This document shows positions 11,601 through 18,712 of a DNA stretch of 64,000 bases, piece after piece. Origin of the DNA: Terribium retamae (GTDB lineage Bacteria > Pseudomonadota > Alphaproteobacteria > Rhizobiales > Rhizobiaceae); contig NZ_JAKREW010000017.1 in NCBI RefSeq assembly GCF_022347545.1, forward strand, positions 50,306-114,305, read 5' to 3'. The notes below the pieces were generated by a model, which saw only the letters and a program-made list of their open reading frames with translations, was not told the origin of the DNA and made no database searches. The translations under genes and the position numbers were made by a program. The first letter of the stretch is position 1; the number at the start of each line of letters is the position of its first letter.

Positions 11601-12567
11601 CACTGAAACGGCCAGCCTCATCGGTACGCCATACAAAGCGCACCGGCGCCGCCCCCCGATCGACGGCCGGCTTCGGGACCGAAAGAGGTTCGGTCGGTTT
11701 GGACGTCGTCGGCACGGGTTCGCCGCCGCTCTTGTTGGCGTCGCTGAAATACCAGCCGTCATGGTGCTGATCATTTGAGGCAGCACCGGCGGACGCGCTG
11801 TCGTCGGCCGCGCGCCAGCCCTCCGCGGCGGTTGATGCGGCGTCCGTAGGCGATAGATCGGCAGAGGCAGCAGATGCAGGCACTGTTTCAAGTTGAGGGG
11901 CTTCGCCGTCGTCGATGACCACGAGCAGGTGGCGCGCCGGATCGTCCGTCAGCTTCGCCATGCCAGCGGGCAGGGAACGCCGTTCTGCTTGCACCCGCCG
12001 CTTCAGCGTGCGGTCATGATGGCGGCCGGTTTCGGCAACCAGCGAGGCAAGCGTTTCCGTCGTGATACCCAGCCCTGAAAATCCATTCGATGCGGCTTCG
12101 ATATTGCCGCTGCCGTCGACGAAGGCGAGGAACTGGCCGTCGGCGGTGAAACCGCTTATGGCACGCTCGGCGATCTCGGCGGCATCGCGCGAACCGGTTT
12201 GTTGGGCCGGCACCGAAAGCAGGACAGCCGCTTCGCCGTCAGGCATGGTGACTGCGCTTGCCTGAAAACCGATCGCTTGCGTCGCCATCCACCTGGAAAG
12301 GCGCACCAGAAGCGCACGGTTGCGGCCGATGGCCGGGAAGCCTGCGGTCGCCATGATCTGGCGTTTCGCCACCGGGGGCAGATCGGCAGGCGCGCCGATC
12401 GCGGCCTCGATATCCGACTGGCCGAGCACGGCAGCGCCCGGGCCGTTGGCCCACAGCACCTGCTCGAGGTCGGCCGATAGGATGAGGAGCGCGTCGCCGG
12501 CGGCAAAACGCGTCCGCACCTCGTCGAGGACGGCAACATCGAGGAACGAATAGTTCTCGGACGGCAT
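8647..12567 (-). CDS. cbrA: PAS-domain sensor histidine kinase, CbrA/PdhS (PleC/DivJ-like) type
   Basis: Cytoplasmic sensor kinase, about 1306 residues with no membrane helix. An N-terminal PAS-like region (about 1-230) and a PAS near 310-400 are followed by some 380 residues of acidic Ala/Pro/Glu linker. Then come PAS domains near 815-900 and 945-1050, the HisKA box with phospho-His in RISHEIRTPLNAIIGF, and HATPase motifs NILSNAVRY, RDTGVGM and GTGLGLPLTKA. The H-box and the LDLVNDLLDISKIEAG helix are those of DivK-directed kinases. Gene order aacS, kinase, phasin matches cbrA of S. meliloti as I recall it, and a CtrA box lies upstream. The start is uncertain: ATG at 12567, or TTG at 12579 only one base after GGAGG. 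The symbol rests on synteny. Confidence 0.75.
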   Translation of the reverse strand: MPSENYSFLDVAVLDEVRTRFAAGDALLILSADLEQVLWANGPGAAVLGQSDIEAAIGAPADLPPVAKRQIMATAGFPAIGRNRALLVRLSRWMATQAIGFQASAVTMPDGEAAVLLSVPAQQTGSRDAAEIAERAISGFTADGQFLAFVDGSGNIEAASNGFSGLGITTETLASLVAETGRHHDRTLKRRVQAERRSLPAGMAKLTDDPARHLLVVIDDGEAPQLETVPASAASADLSPTDAASTAAEGWRAADDSASAGAASNDQHHDGWYFSDANKSGGEPVPTTSKPTEPLSVPKPAVDRGAAPVRFVWRTDEAGRFSAISPEFAAVVGEAAADIIGRRFRDVATTFGFDPSGEIAGLLERRDTWSGRSVTWPIAGSSLKVPVDLAALPVYDRNRNFEGFRGFGVARLADATEDHEKVGEALTPGWTPAEVPAATQATTAPETQSEAAATETRRPQSGDADNPFYGETPALAIAPTPERRFSDKVIRLAEHRPSANDKGGLSSVERTAFREIGERLKRDSAVETRPSKDAPAATTSDDAEEAAAVTSATDKVETASHSDVETTKETYAVQASAERSLEIETPSATSAEEPQQPADKAAVIEPEATAAQDENAADSAAEDDSAALIEAQVAEEIEDLARLDGADLEQPPEAEGIIAASGVPAASKIEPAIPGDAAGEEEPETQPTAPRSLLAFVPPDEDTAAEDEKPMPALDDAGDVRAAAAKAAEKRRNALRAETWTEHDENGAEEAGLARLEDDGDLTQPGEEVENPTVAGSTQPIPLRPSPPHAAPPLQAGGFVPAAFSTGETAPDTSLLARLPVPLLIHSGDVLHYANSEFLALTGYGDLAALARAGGLDALFADPYASDDAPDHADHKLRLKKADGEEIPVDAVLRSVPWGKGKALMLVLNGFGESQAARVISFPAAETAQPDNADLKARIAEMRTIIDTATDGVVLMDRDGAIRSISRPAEALFGFDSDDVAGKPFTSLFAIESQKAARDYLAGLSDNGVASVLNDGREVIGREAEGRFIPLFMTIGRLPGDSGYCAVVRDITQWKRAEEELTQARAVAERASSQKTDFLARISHEIRTPLNAIIGFSELMVDEKFGAIANERYRDYLRDINRSGNHVLDLVNDLLDISKIEAGQQEMDYEAVSLNDTLAESVALMQPQANRERVIIRSSFASRLPEVVADLRSIRQIALNILSNAVRYTQAGGQVIVSTAYETSGDVVMRVRDTGVGMTQAEIEHALKPFKQVNALKRGRSDGTGLGLPLTKAMVEANRARFTINSTPGEGTLVEIAFPSTRVLAD

Positions 12568-12600
12568 GCGCTCTGGCAATCCTCCAGGAGATGGCCGCGG

Positions 12601-12615
12601 TTAATGCTTCGTTAA
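12601..12615. promoter_or_regulatory. CtrA box upstream of the CbrA-type kinase
   Basis: TTAA-TGCTTCG-TTAA is an exact match to the CtrA consensus TTAA-N7-TTAA, 34 bases before the proposed ATG of the minus-strand kinase gene. CbrA in S. meliloti acts in the DivK-CtrA pathway, so feedback control is plausible. It lies in the 265-bp divergent region shared with the phasin gene. Confidence 0.6.
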
Positions 12616-12713
12616 TAAATGGGTGACGCCGCAAGGTCCACAAGCCAGAGGACAGGCCACTTGAAAAGTAAGGTGTTTGGTTAACGCGGCATCCTCTTGT
12701 TTCTCTTCAGGAA

Positions 12714-12745
12714 TGTTGCGGCGCAACATAGATATTGCACCGCAC
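12714..12745. promoter_or_regulatory. PhaR/AniA-like double operator at the phasin promoter
   Basis: TGTTGC-GGC-GCAACA (12714-12728) is a perfect palindrome; a second, looser TTGC-ACC-GCAC follows at 12735-12745, with centres about 19 bases apart. PHB repressors of the PhaR type bind TGC-N3-GCA like sites at phasin promoters, and the second site covers the likely -35 box. Confidence 0.55.
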
Positions 12746-12763
12746 AATAAAAAATGCTAGGGT
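12735..12763 (+). promoter_or_regulatory. Probable phasin promoter
   Basis: TTGCAC (12735-12740), 17 bases, TAGGGT (12758-12763), 70 bases before the phasin ATG. The overlap of the -35 with the PhaR-like site suits repression. Confidence 0.45.
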
Positions 12764-12832
12764 ACTGACAGAAATGAACGAGACGGAACGGCGCCAGAAA
12801 GTGAACGTGTCCGTCCACCCTGAGGATGGAAA

Positions 12833-13285
12833 ATGACCAAGACGAAGACCGCTGAGACCACTGAATTCCCGACCTTCGACGCCTCGCAGGCTGCTGACCA
12901 GGTTCGCGCTTTCGCCGAGAAGGGCGTCGAGCAGTCGAAGGAGACTTTCGCCAAGCTCAAGACCGGCGCCGAGGAGGCCAAGAAGGCTTTCGAAACCAGC
13001 TACGAGACCGCCAAGGCCACGTCGAGCGACCTGTCGCTGAAGGCGATCGCCACGCTGCGCGCCAATGCCGAAGCCAATTTCTCGCATCTCGAAGCTCTCG
13101 TCGGCGCCAAGTCGCTGTCTGAGGTCGTCGAGCTGCAGACCTCCTTCCTGCGCAAGCGCGTCGAGACCGCTGTCGAGCAGGCCAAGGAATTCCAGGCCGC
13201 TGCCGCCAAGGCCGCCGAAGAAGTTTCAAAGCCGTACAAGGCCGCTTTCGAGAAGGCCTTCAAGGATGTCTCCAAGGCTGCTTAA
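12833..13285 (+). CDS. phaP: Phasin (PHB granule-associated protein)
   Basis: Small amphipathic protein that coats polyhydroxybutyrate granules and controls their size and number. At 150 residues, it is nearly all helical and rich in Ala, Lys and Glu, with the phasin core KSLSEVVELQTSFLRKRVE near residues 98-116 and an Ala/Lys-rich C-terminal helix. It has no signal peptide and no membrane segment. The ATG at 12833 follows GAGGATGG. The PhaR-like operator upstream, the aacS and CbrA neighbours and the anti-SD small RNA just downstream all point to carbon-storage control. Codon use is strongly biased, as for an abundant protein. Confidence 0.93.
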   Translation: MTKTKTAETTEFPTFDASQAADQVRAFAEKGVEQSKETFAKLKTGAEEAKKAFETSYETAKATSSDLSLKAIATLRANAEANFSHLEALVGAKSLSEVVELQTSFLRKRVETAVEQAKEFQAAAAKAAEEVSKPYKAAFEKAFKDVSKAA

Positions 13286-13318
13286 CTGCGGCAAAATGGC
13301 AAGGGCCGGCCGGTGGTC

Positions 13319-13347
13319 TTGTAAGCGTTCTACCGGCTTCCTAGCTT
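13319..13347 (+). promoter_or_regulatory. Probable promoter of the three-hairpin sRNA
   Basis: TTGTAA (13319-13324), 17 bases, TAGCTT (13342-13347), giving an expected transcript start near 13354, just before the first hairpin. Confidence 0.5.
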
Positions 13348-13353
13348 TATGAG

Positions 13354-13468
13354 GCAAGAGATACCTGGGGTGGTTCCTCCTCCCTCCGCTCCAGGGAAAA
13401 GCCGGTACCTCCTCCCACCGGCTTCATATTGGAAAAAGGCCGGCTCCTCCTCCCGCCGGCCTTTTTCT
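13354..13468 (+). ncRNA. Small RNA with three CCUCCUCCC anti-SD loops (alpha-r14/NfeR1-like)
   Basis: Three hairpins each place CCTCCTCCC in the loop: 13376-13384 inside a stem closed by CCTGG/CCAGG, 13408-13416 in a perfect AAGCCGGT/ACCGGCTT stem, and 13446-13454 in AAGGCCGGC/GCCGGCCTT, which runs into TTTTTC and so doubles as the terminator. Length about 115 nt and the repeated anti-Shine-Dalgarno loops match what is known of the alpha-r14 family, including NfeR1 of S. meliloti, and of CcsR-type RNAs of Rhodobacter. These act in trans on ribosome binding sites. It lies 69 bases after the phasin stop and could also be cut from the phasin transcript. No coding frame fits. Confidence 0.8.
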
Positions 13469-13474
13469 TGAGTG

Positions 13475-13513
13475 GATGATGCCGAAAACCGGATTTCCGG
13501 AAGGGGTCATGCA
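13475..13513. repeat. Fragment of family B intergenic repeat
   Basis: GATGATGCCGAAAACC, then GGTCATGCAC, resembles the 3' half of the repeats at 921-1033 and 56549-56670. It lies directly after the sRNA terminator. The rest of 13514-13784 shows no convincing gene. Confidence 0.45.
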
Positions 13514-13784
13514 CGAAATAAAAGAGAGGGAAGGACCTCTTCCGAAATCGGTATTGCGTCTCGGCGGAGGCTTAGGTTCGATTGGAATGCGTCGGCAGCC
13601 CTTAAAGCAACCCTCTGAAAGGTCGGGTTCCGGGCGCCGGGTGAATACGGATGTGGGTGAGAGCGCCTTTGCCTTCGCAAGAGCCTTGAATTACGATCCG
13701 ATTGCCCGTATGGACGCTTCGCCGGATGACGGAGCGCGGCTGACACGAGTGTAGCTGGTGTTTCGATCATCGACGGGCATGAGT

Positions 13785-13861
13785 GCCGTTGTAGCTCAGA
13801 TGGTTAGAGCGCCGGATTGTGGATCCGGAGGTCCTCGGTTCGATCCCGAGCAACGGTACCA
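13785..13861 (+). tRNA. tRNA-His (GTG anticodon)
   Basis: A cloverleaf folds with D-stem GCTC, anticodon stem CCGGA/TCCGG around TTGTGGA, T-arm CTCGG-TTCGATC-CCGAG and an encoded CCA end. The acceptor stem 5' GCCGTTG pairs with CAACGGT, so base 73 is A and the base before position 1 is T. It therefore lacks the usual encoded G-1, as known for one clade of alphaproteobacteria. Confidence 0.95.
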
Positions 13862-13954
13862 CTAGTTTTCGCCGGGTGGATGCCCCGCAAACCAATCACT
13901 GAAATCAGGTCTTGTTCTTTGGTGCCGGTAAGGTTGCCGTGAGCTTGCGACTCG

Positions 13955-14066
13955 GTTTCAATTGAAACAGAGCAATTCCAGCAAAAGCGCCTAGCGGTTT
14001 TGCGTCCGGAATTGCGCCAAAAAAGATAGAGCGTTTCCGCGTTTCCGTGAAAGACGGAAACGCTCT
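13955..14066. repeat. Intergenic palindromic repeat, family A copy 1
   Basis: A perfect palindrome GTTTCAATTGAAAC (13955-13968) is followed by AGCAATTCCAGCAAAAGCGC, GGTTTTGCGTCCGGAATTGC and the hairpin AGAGCGTTTCCG/CGGAAACGCTCT. Related units are at 22641-22729, 26595-26630, 38998-39120 and 45363-45405. Confidence 0.75.
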
Positions 14067-14131
14067 AAAGACACCGGCCGCCGCGCGATCCGCGATGGCA
14101 GCCGGAAAGAACCGAAACGGGTAGTTCAATT

Positions 14132-14380
14132 ATGAGCGTACACGCGATCGAATTTCTGCAGGACTGGATCGGCAAGGAGTGCTGTGCCCCGTCCGAGCCG
14201 GTAAAGATCGAAAAGCATGCCGAGGTTTTGGCCAAGCAGTGCGCCGCCAAGGCCGCTGAAGCGGGAATCCCGCTGGAAGACCTCCAGGAAGAGGTCGGCG
14301 ATATCCAGGAACTCATCGCCTCCCGTCTCGAAGAAGCTGTCGAGGCCGAATCGGATACCGGCACCGACAAGGCGGCTTGA
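14132..14380 (+). CDS. DUF768 family small protein
   Basis: 82 residues, soluble and acidic. It has the DUF768 pattern: FLQDWIGK near the start, an Ala-rich helix AEVLAKQCAAKAAEAGI, then LEDLQEEVGDIQELI. The family is best known from Mesorhizobium and its function is unknown. The gene follows tRNA-His and a family A repeat; the ribosome site is weak (GGGTAG, 9 bases upstream). The C-terminal EAESDTGTDKAA is likely disordered. The gene converges on xseA with 55 bases between. Confidence 0.65.
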   Translation: MSVHAIEFLQDWIGKECCAPSEPVKIEKHAEVLAKQCAAKAAEAGIPLEDLQEEVGDIQELIASRLEEAVEAESDTGTDKAA

Positions 14381-14435
14381 CGCCATCTTCCTCGGCTTTC
14401 GAGTTTCGGAAGCGGCCGTGAACCTGCTCCGCGGC

Positions 14436-16043
14436 CTAGAACAGTGATCCCTGGCCGCTGGCGCTTTTGTCTTTTGGTGCCGCCTTGGGCCTCTGAGTAG
14501 CAGGACTGGGCGACATCGGATTTGATGCCGGTTCGCCACCCTCGGCGGTCGCATGTGTCGAGCCATCGGCAAAACGCAGTTCAAGCGTGGCGCCGGGTGT
14601 CACTTCCGCCGCACGTTTCACCAGCGTTCCGTTGGCATCCAGCACCAGCGCATAGCCGCGTTCGAGGATCGCCTGCTCCGACAGTTTCAGCGTCGAAAGC
14701 AGTCGGTCGGCTTGTGTGAGACGCGCGCGTAGCCGTTCCAGGCGCACCGTCATCGCCTGATCCTTGCGGCGCGCGAGCGTCGCCAGCGCATCGCTCTGCA
14801 ATTTCTGTCGGCGTACGATCGGAGCGGGCGAAAGTCGCGCCACGGTACGCATGAAGCGCGCGCGACGTTCGCGCACGATGCCGAAGAACGCGGCTTGCGC
14901 TCGCGCCAGGTCACGCGCGGTCAGGCGCCGCGCCTCGTCCATGCGCCGCGATAGTGTCGCCGGCGTCAGGCGAATCGCGCCTAGACGGCCGCGCTTGCGC
15001 TCGATCGCCACCGACAGCGCTCGAGCGAGCCGGTTTTCCGCTTCGTCGAAACGACGTCGCGGCAGCGCCAGCAACTGATCCGGTGAGGGCAGGGCCCTTG
15101 CCGCCGCGCGCGCCGCCTGGCGACGGCGATCTATGCCGCGCGATAAGGCCGCTGCGAGTCTTGCCGATAGACTGGCAAGCGTTGCCTCTAGTTCGGCCTT
15201 CACCGGCACCGCGATTTCAGCTGCACCCGTGGGGGTTGGCGCACGCCTATCGGCGGCAAGGTCGATCAGAGTCCAGTCGGTCTCGTGGCCGACCGCCGAG
15301 ATAATCGGGATGTGCGAGGCTGCGACGGCCCGTGCCAGCCCTTCGTCGTTGAAGCCCCAGAGATCTTCCAGACTGCCACCGCCGCGTGCCACGATGACCA
15401 GGTCCGGCCGCGGGATTGGCCCGCCCGGCTCCAGGCTGTTGAAGCCTTGCACGGCGGCGGTGACCTCGATGCCAGCCGTCTCGCCCTGCACGCGCACTGG
15501 CCACACCAGCACATGGAGTGGAAAGCGGTCGCGGATGCGGTGCAGGATGTCGCGGATCACCGCGCCGGTGGGCGAAGTGACCACACCGATCACCGAAGGC
15601 ATGTAGGGCAGAAACCGTTTGCGGCCTGCATCGAACAGCCCCTCGGCGGCGAGGCGGCGCTTGCGCTCTTCCAGCATCGCCATCAGCGCGCCGGCGCCGG
15701 CGGGCTCCAGATTGTCGATGACGATCTGGTAGTTCGATTTGCCGGGATAGGTGGTGAGCTTGCCGGACGCGATCACCTCCATGCCCTCTTCGGGACGGAA
15801 GCGCAGCCTGCTCATCGTGCCTTTCCACACCACGGCATCAAGGCGCGAGCGATCGTCCTTCAGCGCGAAATAGGCGTGGCCTGACGAATGTGGCCCGCGA
15901 TAGCCGGAAATCTCGCCCCGCACGCGCACATTGCCGAACATGTCTTCCACGGTGCGCTTCAGCGCGCCGGAAATCTCGCTCACCGTATATTCGGCGGCAT
16001 TCGTCGCACTCGGCCTCGAATCGTCTTCGAAGAAATCACTCAT
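14436..16043 (-). CDS. xseA: Exodeoxyribonuclease VII large subunit
   Basis: Catalytic subunit of the nuclease that degrades single-stranded DNA to oligonucleotides; 535 residues. It has an N-terminal OB-fold ([18 protein letters not shown]), a catalytic domain with [22 protein letters not shown] and [18 protein letters not shown], a long Arg-rich coiled-coil region (about 300-450) and a C-terminal segment ILERGYALV. The frame runs up to 16133, but MSDFFEDDS at 16043 begins the conserved part. The C-terminal 50 residues (Pro/Ala/Lys/Ser) extend beyond the E. coli enzyme. The small subunit xseB is not in the window. Confidence 0.95.
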   Translation of the reverse strand: MSDFFEDDSRPSATNAAEYTVSEISGALKRTVEDMFGNVRVRGEISGYRGPHSSGHAYFALKDDRSRLDAVVWKGTMSRLRFRPEEGMEVIASGKLTTYPGKSNYQIVIDNLEPAGAGALMAMLEERKRRLAAEGLFDAGRKRFLPYMPSVIGVVTSPTGAVIRDILHRIRDRFPLHVLVWPVRVQGETAGIEVTAAVQGFNSLEPGGPIPRPDLVIVARGGGSLEDLWGFNDEGLARAVAASHIPIISAVGHETDWTLIDLAADRRAPTPTGAAEIAVPVKAELEATLASLSARLAAALSRGIDRRRQAARAAARALPSPDQLLALPRRRFDEAENRLARALSVAIERKRGRLGAIRLTPATLSRRMDEARRLTARDLARAQAAFFGIVRERRARFMRTVARLSPAPIVRRQKLQSDALATLARRKDQAMTVRLERLRARLTQADRLLSTLKLSEQAILERGYALVLDANGTLVKRAAEVTPGATLELRFADGSTHATAEGGEPASNPMSPSPATQRPKAAPKDKSASGQGSLF

Positions 16044-16180
16044 TCGGCGATTGGCGCGCCGGATCGGGGCTGGGTCAAGCCCTTCCGCAAGGTTCAGGCG
16101 ATGCTGGACCACACGAATGCATTGGACGTCCACCGCCCCGGCGGCCTACCCATGCGCGAATTCCGAGAATTGAAGCGTCC

Positions 16181-17131
16181 ATGAACATGCAGCAATCCCG
16201 GCCGCCTGAAGCAACGCCTGTCGCGGCGCGCAGACCCAGCGAGCGTCCTTTCGAGCCGCTCGACTACGGCCTCTACGCGCTCACCGTCATTGCCTGGAGC
16301 CTGTCCTGGTACGCTATCGAGTTCCAGGTCGGCACGGTGGCCAACGAGGTCAACATCACCTGGCGCTTTGGGATCGCCACCCTGCTGATGTTCGGCTGGG
16401 TGGTTGTCAAACGGGGTCGGCTGCGCTTCACCGTGGACGACCATTGGCGCTTCATGGCCCTGGGCATCCTGATGTTCTCGTCCAATTTCCTGCTGTTCTA
16501 CTACGGCGCCGGTTACCTGGTCAGCGGGCTGCTTTCGGTCGTCTTTTCGCTTGCTTCGGTTTTCAACATGCTGCTCGGCGCGGTGGTCATGCGCGAAAAG
16601 CCGTCGCCACGCATCCTGCTTGGCGGCCTCACCGGTTTCTGCGGCATAGCGTTGATGTTCCTGCCTGAGATCATTGGCCATGATCTCGGCGGCGGCACGC
16701 TGGTTGGGCTCGCTTTCTGCGTGGCCGGAACACTCAGCTTCTGCGTCGGCAACGTGATTTCGGCCGCCGGCATGCGTAAGGGCCTGTCGCTCGTCTCGAT
16801 GAACGCCTGGGGCATGTTCTACGGCACGCTGTGGTCGGCGATCCTCGCCTTCGTAATGGGACGCACCTTCACCGTGGAGCCGACAGTGGCTTATTTCGGC
16901 TCGCTGCTGTTCCTGGCGGTTGTCTCAACCATCCTGGGCTTTGCCGCCTATCTGACGCTGCTCGGCCGTATCGGTGCCGCTCGCGCCGGCTATGCCACGG
17001 TGATGTTCCCCATCTTCGCGTTGCTGGTGTCCACCGTGCTTGAAGGCTACCAGTGGACAGCCTTCGCCATTGTCGGCCTGGCGCTGGTCGCGTTCGGTAA
17101 CGTGTTGGTGGTACGCGGTGGCCGGCGCTAG
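16181..17131 (+). CDS. EamA/DMT family transporter
   Basis: Inner-membrane drug/metabolite transporter, 316 residues with ten predicted helices in two EamA halves (about 30-165 and 175-310). The frame is open from 15890 antisense to xseA, but the ATG at 16181 begins the likely protein (MNMQQSRPPE) and gives a normal length with a 30-residue cytoplasmic head. The second half contains GRIGAARAGYATVMFPIFA and STVLEGYQWT, typical of EamA C-terminal repeats. It converges on the LysR gene at 17158. Substrate unknown. Confidence 0.85.
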   Translation: MNMQQSRPPEATPVAARRPSERPFEPLDYGLYALTVIAWSLSWYAIEFQVGTVANEVNITWRFGIATLLMFGWVVVKRGRLRFTVDDHWRFMALGILMFSSNFLLFYYGAGYLVSGLLSVVFSLASVFNMLLGAVVMREKPSPRILLGGLTGFCGIALMFLPEIIGHDLGGGTLVGLAFCVAGTLSFCVGNVISAAGMRKGLSLVSMNAWGMFYGTLWSAILAFVMGRTFTVEPTVAYFGSLLFLAVVSTILGFAAYLTLLGRIGAARAGYATVMFPIFALLVSTVLEGYQWTAFAIVGLALVAFGNVLVVRGGRR

Positions 17132-17157
17132 CCCGGCGTCACCAATTTTTGACGGTC

Positions 17158-18123
17158 TTACCAGCCCGGCATGATCTGGCTTGGCTTGGTGCGCTTCATC
17201 TTGGTGAAGGCGAGCGAGGCGAAATCGAAACTGCCGGCCTCTTCATTCATCGGCACCGAGATGTTGTCGAGGCTTTCGGCGATGTGACGCGCCAGCGCCT
17301 CGACGATTTCCGGCCGGCTGGTCTGGCCGCGCATCAGGCCGATGCGGCAGTCCGGCAGCAGGCCGAAGCCGTCGGCTTCGCCCAGCACCCGCATGCCGGG
17401 GCGTAGCGCGCATTCCGGCAGCACCGAGATCGCCAAGCCCGACAGCACGGCAGCCGCGATGACAGTGGCCGAGAAGGATGAGAACAGGATGCGGTAGTCG
17501 CGCCGCATCTCGTCAAGCACGTCGCAGGCAGCGCGGCGCCAGATGCAGTTCGGCCGGCCGAAGGCCATCGGCAGCACTTCTTCCTCGTGGGTGGCGTGGT
17601 TGGCCGAAGTGACCCACAAAAGCGGCTCGCGCCGCACGACTTCCGATTGGCCGCGCGCATCATTGTGGGTGACCAGCGCAAGGTCGAGATGACCGCGCTT
17701 GATCTGCTCCACCAGGCCGGGCGTCGGTTCGCAGGTGACGGTCAGTTCGACACGTGGGTTGGAACGGGCAAAGCGTGCCATGATCTCGGGCAGGAAGCGG
17801 TCGGCATAGTCGTCCGGCGTGCCGATGCGGATGGTGCCTTCCAGCCGGTTATCGTCGAAGGCGGAGAGCGTCTCGCGGTTCAGGTAGATCAGCCGGCGAG
17901 CATAGGACAAAAGCCGGTCGCCATCTTCGGTCAGCTTGTTGGAGCGACCGTCCTTTTCGAACAGCGGCTTGCCGATGCGCTCCTCCAGTCGCCGCATCTG
18001 CATCGAGACCGCCGATTGCGTACGATGCACTTCTTCGGCTGCGCGGGTAAAGGATCCCGTGTCTGCAATCGAGATGAAGGTTTGCAACTGATCGAGATCG
18101 AGCGGCGCTTTCATGGCATCCAT
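17158..18123 (-). CDS. LysR family regulator, LsrB/VtlR-like
   Basis: 321-residue LysR regulator with an N-terminal winged HTH (LDQLQTFISIADTGSFTRAAEE, split about residues 10-31) and a periplasmic-binding-like effector domain. The segments RIGTPDDYADRFLPEIMARF and VVRREPLLWVTSANH resemble the LsrB/VtlR group as I remember it. That group controls oxidative stress genes including gshA (S. meliloti) and AbcR sRNA and small DUF1127 genes (Brucella, Agrobacterium). Five Cys (131, 193, 200, 238, 259) could be redox sensors. A DUF1127 gene starts on the opposite strand, with an 18-bp palindrome between. The classical lsrB neighbour trxB is absent, so it may be a paralogue. Confidence 0.8.
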   Translation of the reverse strand: MDAMKAPLDLDQLQTFISIADTGSFTRAAEEVHRTQSAVSMQMRRLEERIGKPLFEKDGRSNKLTEDGDRLLSYARRLIYLNRETLSAFDDNRLEGTIRIGTPDDYADRFLPEIMARFARSNPRVELTVTCEPTPGLVEQIKRGHLDLALVTHNDARGQSEVVRREPLLWVTSANHATHEEEVLPMAFGRPNCIWRRAACDVLDEMRRDYRILFSSFSATVIAAAVLSGLAISVLPECALRPGMRVLGEADGFGLLPDCRIGLMRGQTSRPEIVEALARHIAESLDNISVPMNEEAGSFDFASLAFTKMKRTKPSQIMPGW

Positions 18124-18125
18124 CC

Positions 18126-18143
18126 ATCATCATAGTTGATGAT
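18126..18143. promoter_or_regulatory. Palindromic LysR operator candidate
   Basis: ATCATCA-TAGT-TGATGAT is a perfect 7+4+7 palindrome 3 bases upstream of the LysR start codon and in the promoter region of the divergent DUF1127 gene. It suits autoregulation plus control of the neighbour. Confidence 0.55.
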
Positions 18144-18285
18144 AGAGATTAAAAACATTCGTTGGATTAATCAATCGCAACGTGGCATTTATCCAATCGT
18201 CCATTTGAGCGCGTGTGAAACGGCTTCGGGCCGCCTGTTTTGGCGGTGCGAAACACCTGTTGCGCGCGGTTTCGAGGAGAAGACC

Positions 18286-18567
18286 ATGACCACGCCCATG
18301 ACCACATATGACATCGCCCCTGAGAGTGCGCGCATCAACGCGACCCCGGCTGCTGCGACGCGTGTGTTCAATCGAGTGATCGGGTTTTTCCATACCTGGC
18401 AAAACCGACGCACCTTCTATCGCCTTGGCGAGATGTCGGATGCGGAACTGGCCGATATCGGCCTGACCCGGGCCGATCTTTCCGTGGCCATCGACCTGCC
18501 CTTCGGCGCGGACCCGACGGCAAAGCTGCGTTCGATCGCCAGCGAGCGCGTCCGCAAGGCTGCTTGA
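18286..18567 (+). CDS. DUF1127 small protein
   Basis: 93 residues with the DUF1127 signature WQNRRTFYRLGEMSDAELAD followed by IGLTRADL near the middle. Such small basic proteins are linked to RNA metabolism, phosphate or stress responses in alphaproteobacteria. The longer frame from 18136 is not used: ATG 18286 has GAGGAG 7 bases upstream. The gene is divergent from the LsrB/VtlR-like LysR gene, and VtlR is known to activate small DUF1127 genes. A strong terminator follows at 18669. The N-terminal 30 residues and C-terminal 25 residues extend beyond the core motif. Confidence 0.85.
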   Translation: MTTPMTTYDIAPESARINATPAAATRVFNRVIGFFHTWQNRRTFYRLGEMSDAELADIGLTRADLSVAIDLPFGADPTAKLRSIASERVRKAA

Positions 18568-18668
18568 TTTTTCCCCTGCGTCTCGATTTCCAGCGAGGCG
18601 CAGCGGAAACAGGATTGCTGCAGGTTTCCCACTCCCTTCCGGCTCGACCCAGCCGGGACCTGCGCATC

Positions 18669-18697
18669 GCCCGGTCCCCCCACGGACCGGGCTTTTT
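18669..18697. terminator. Terminator between the DUF1127 and aldo/keto reductase genes
   Basis: GCCCGGTCC-CCCCAC-GGACCGGGC followed by TTTTTC, a perfect 9-bp stem 100 bases after the DUF1127 stop. Confidence 0.85.
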
Positions 18698-18712
18698 CTT
18701 TATGGGCGGCGT

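Noticed and set aside
13476..13754. 92-residue plus-strand open frame between the sRNA and tRNA-His
   Set aside because: It begins inside a repeat fragment, shows no family likeness or ribosome site, and an equally long frame overlaps on the other strand.
14126..14584. 152-residue minus-strand frame over DUF768 and the xseA end
   Set aside because: It is antisense to two better-supported genes and has no family match that I can see.
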